Shown one piece after another: positions 40,982 to 41,025 of a stretch of DNA of 41,025 bases. The notes under the pieces were generated by a model, which searched no databases, had not been told where the DNA came from, and saw nothing but the letters and a program-made list of their open reading frames with translations. Source of the DNA: Nitrospiraceae bacterium UBA6905. Lineage in GTDB: Bacteria > Nitrospirota > Thermodesulfovibrionia > Thermodesulfovibrionales > UBA6898. Made by a program: the position numbers and the translations under genes. How positions within the stretch are numbered: position 1 is the first letter of the stretch; every line of letters begins with the position of its first letter. Where the stretch lies: positions 1-41,025 of the forward strand of contig DKBH01000016.1 of the NCBI GenBank assembly GCA_002451165.1, given 5' to 3'.

Positions 40982-41025
40982 ATGGAGACTATAGAAAAAG
41001 ACATTGAGAAAATCAAGCAGATCAT
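40982..41025 (+). CDS. Start of an unidentified gene (partial)
   Basis: ATG 40982 lies 5 nt behind a strong GAAGGAG site and opens METIEKDIEKIKQI before the window ends. Too short to assign. Confidence 0.6.
   Translation, partial: METIEKDIEKIKQI

Overview
This window looks like a chromosomal segment of an anaerobic, Gram-negative bacterium. The evidence is an outer-membrane style lipoprotein, an LpxL-type acyltransferase, MurJ, a periplasmic multihaem cytochrome, a VKOR-DsbA fusion and an in-frame UGA that is convincingly selenocysteine. The 16S fragment, the TrpB2-type tryptophan synthase and the MopE-like and cytochrome content fit Nitrospirota (Thermodesulfovibrionia-like) or a neighbouring deltaproteobacterial lineage. 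That assignment is inference from a 135-nt 16S stub and gene content.

Layout. 1-452: the 5' end of a 16S rRNA gene on the minus strand, with its leader and a strong promoter. 453-2647: a metallo-beta-lactamase-fold hydrolase and murJ (minus). 2730-5630: trpC-trpB2-trpF. 5666-9837: queF facing away from rho, then a small membrane protein, an 11-motif cytochrome c and VKOR-DsbA. 10537-11515: a GEMM-type cyclic-dinucleotide riboswitch with an intrinsic terminator ahead of a secreted CXXCH/MopE-like protein. 11955-12443: an OsmC-family protein.

12656-25555 is the main accessory feature, a tightly packed 14-gene operon. In order it encodes a FabL-like reductase, an ACP with a C-terminal zinc ribbon, four ketosynthase-fold proteins (two with Cys-His-His, one Cys-to-Ala, one Cys-to-Ser), two hot-dog dehydratases, FabG, AcpS, an 80-residue unknown protein, a condensation-fold acyltransferase, a lipoprotein hydrolase and an ICMT-LpxL fusion. 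It reads as a self-contained type II acyl/polyketide assembly line whose product is probably put on a lipid. It has the KS/CLF/DH/KR/acyltransferase logic of aryl-polyene clusters, but without the ammonia lyase, AMP ligase, MMPL exporter or LolA-like genes usual there. The product is unknown.

26329-27320: a selenocysteine peroxiredoxin-like protein with a clear bacterial SECIS, and a small zinc-ribbon membrane protein. 27321-29013 is a gene-poor stretch. 29014-33401 (minus): DUF401 with a -1 frameshift on a slippery heptamer, recN, a 2[4Fe-4S] ferredoxin and a Cys/Met-metabolism PLP enzyme. 33524-35698: parS inside a 34-bp palindrome, parA, parB and a THEP1-like NTPase. 35724-39341: a NamZ-like muramidase, a MurU-AmgK fusion and a UPF0158 protein; the first two form a coherent MurNAc-recycling pair. 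39492-40927: a TIGR01212 radical SAM protein and a convergent nitroreductase. The window ends in the first codons of another gene.

Several genes (trpC, parA, the TIGR01212 gene, possibly queF and the PLP enzyme) have a -10-like box a few bases before the start codon and no Shine-Dalgarno, which suggests leaderless transcripts. No insertion sequence, CRISPR array or tRNA gene was seen.
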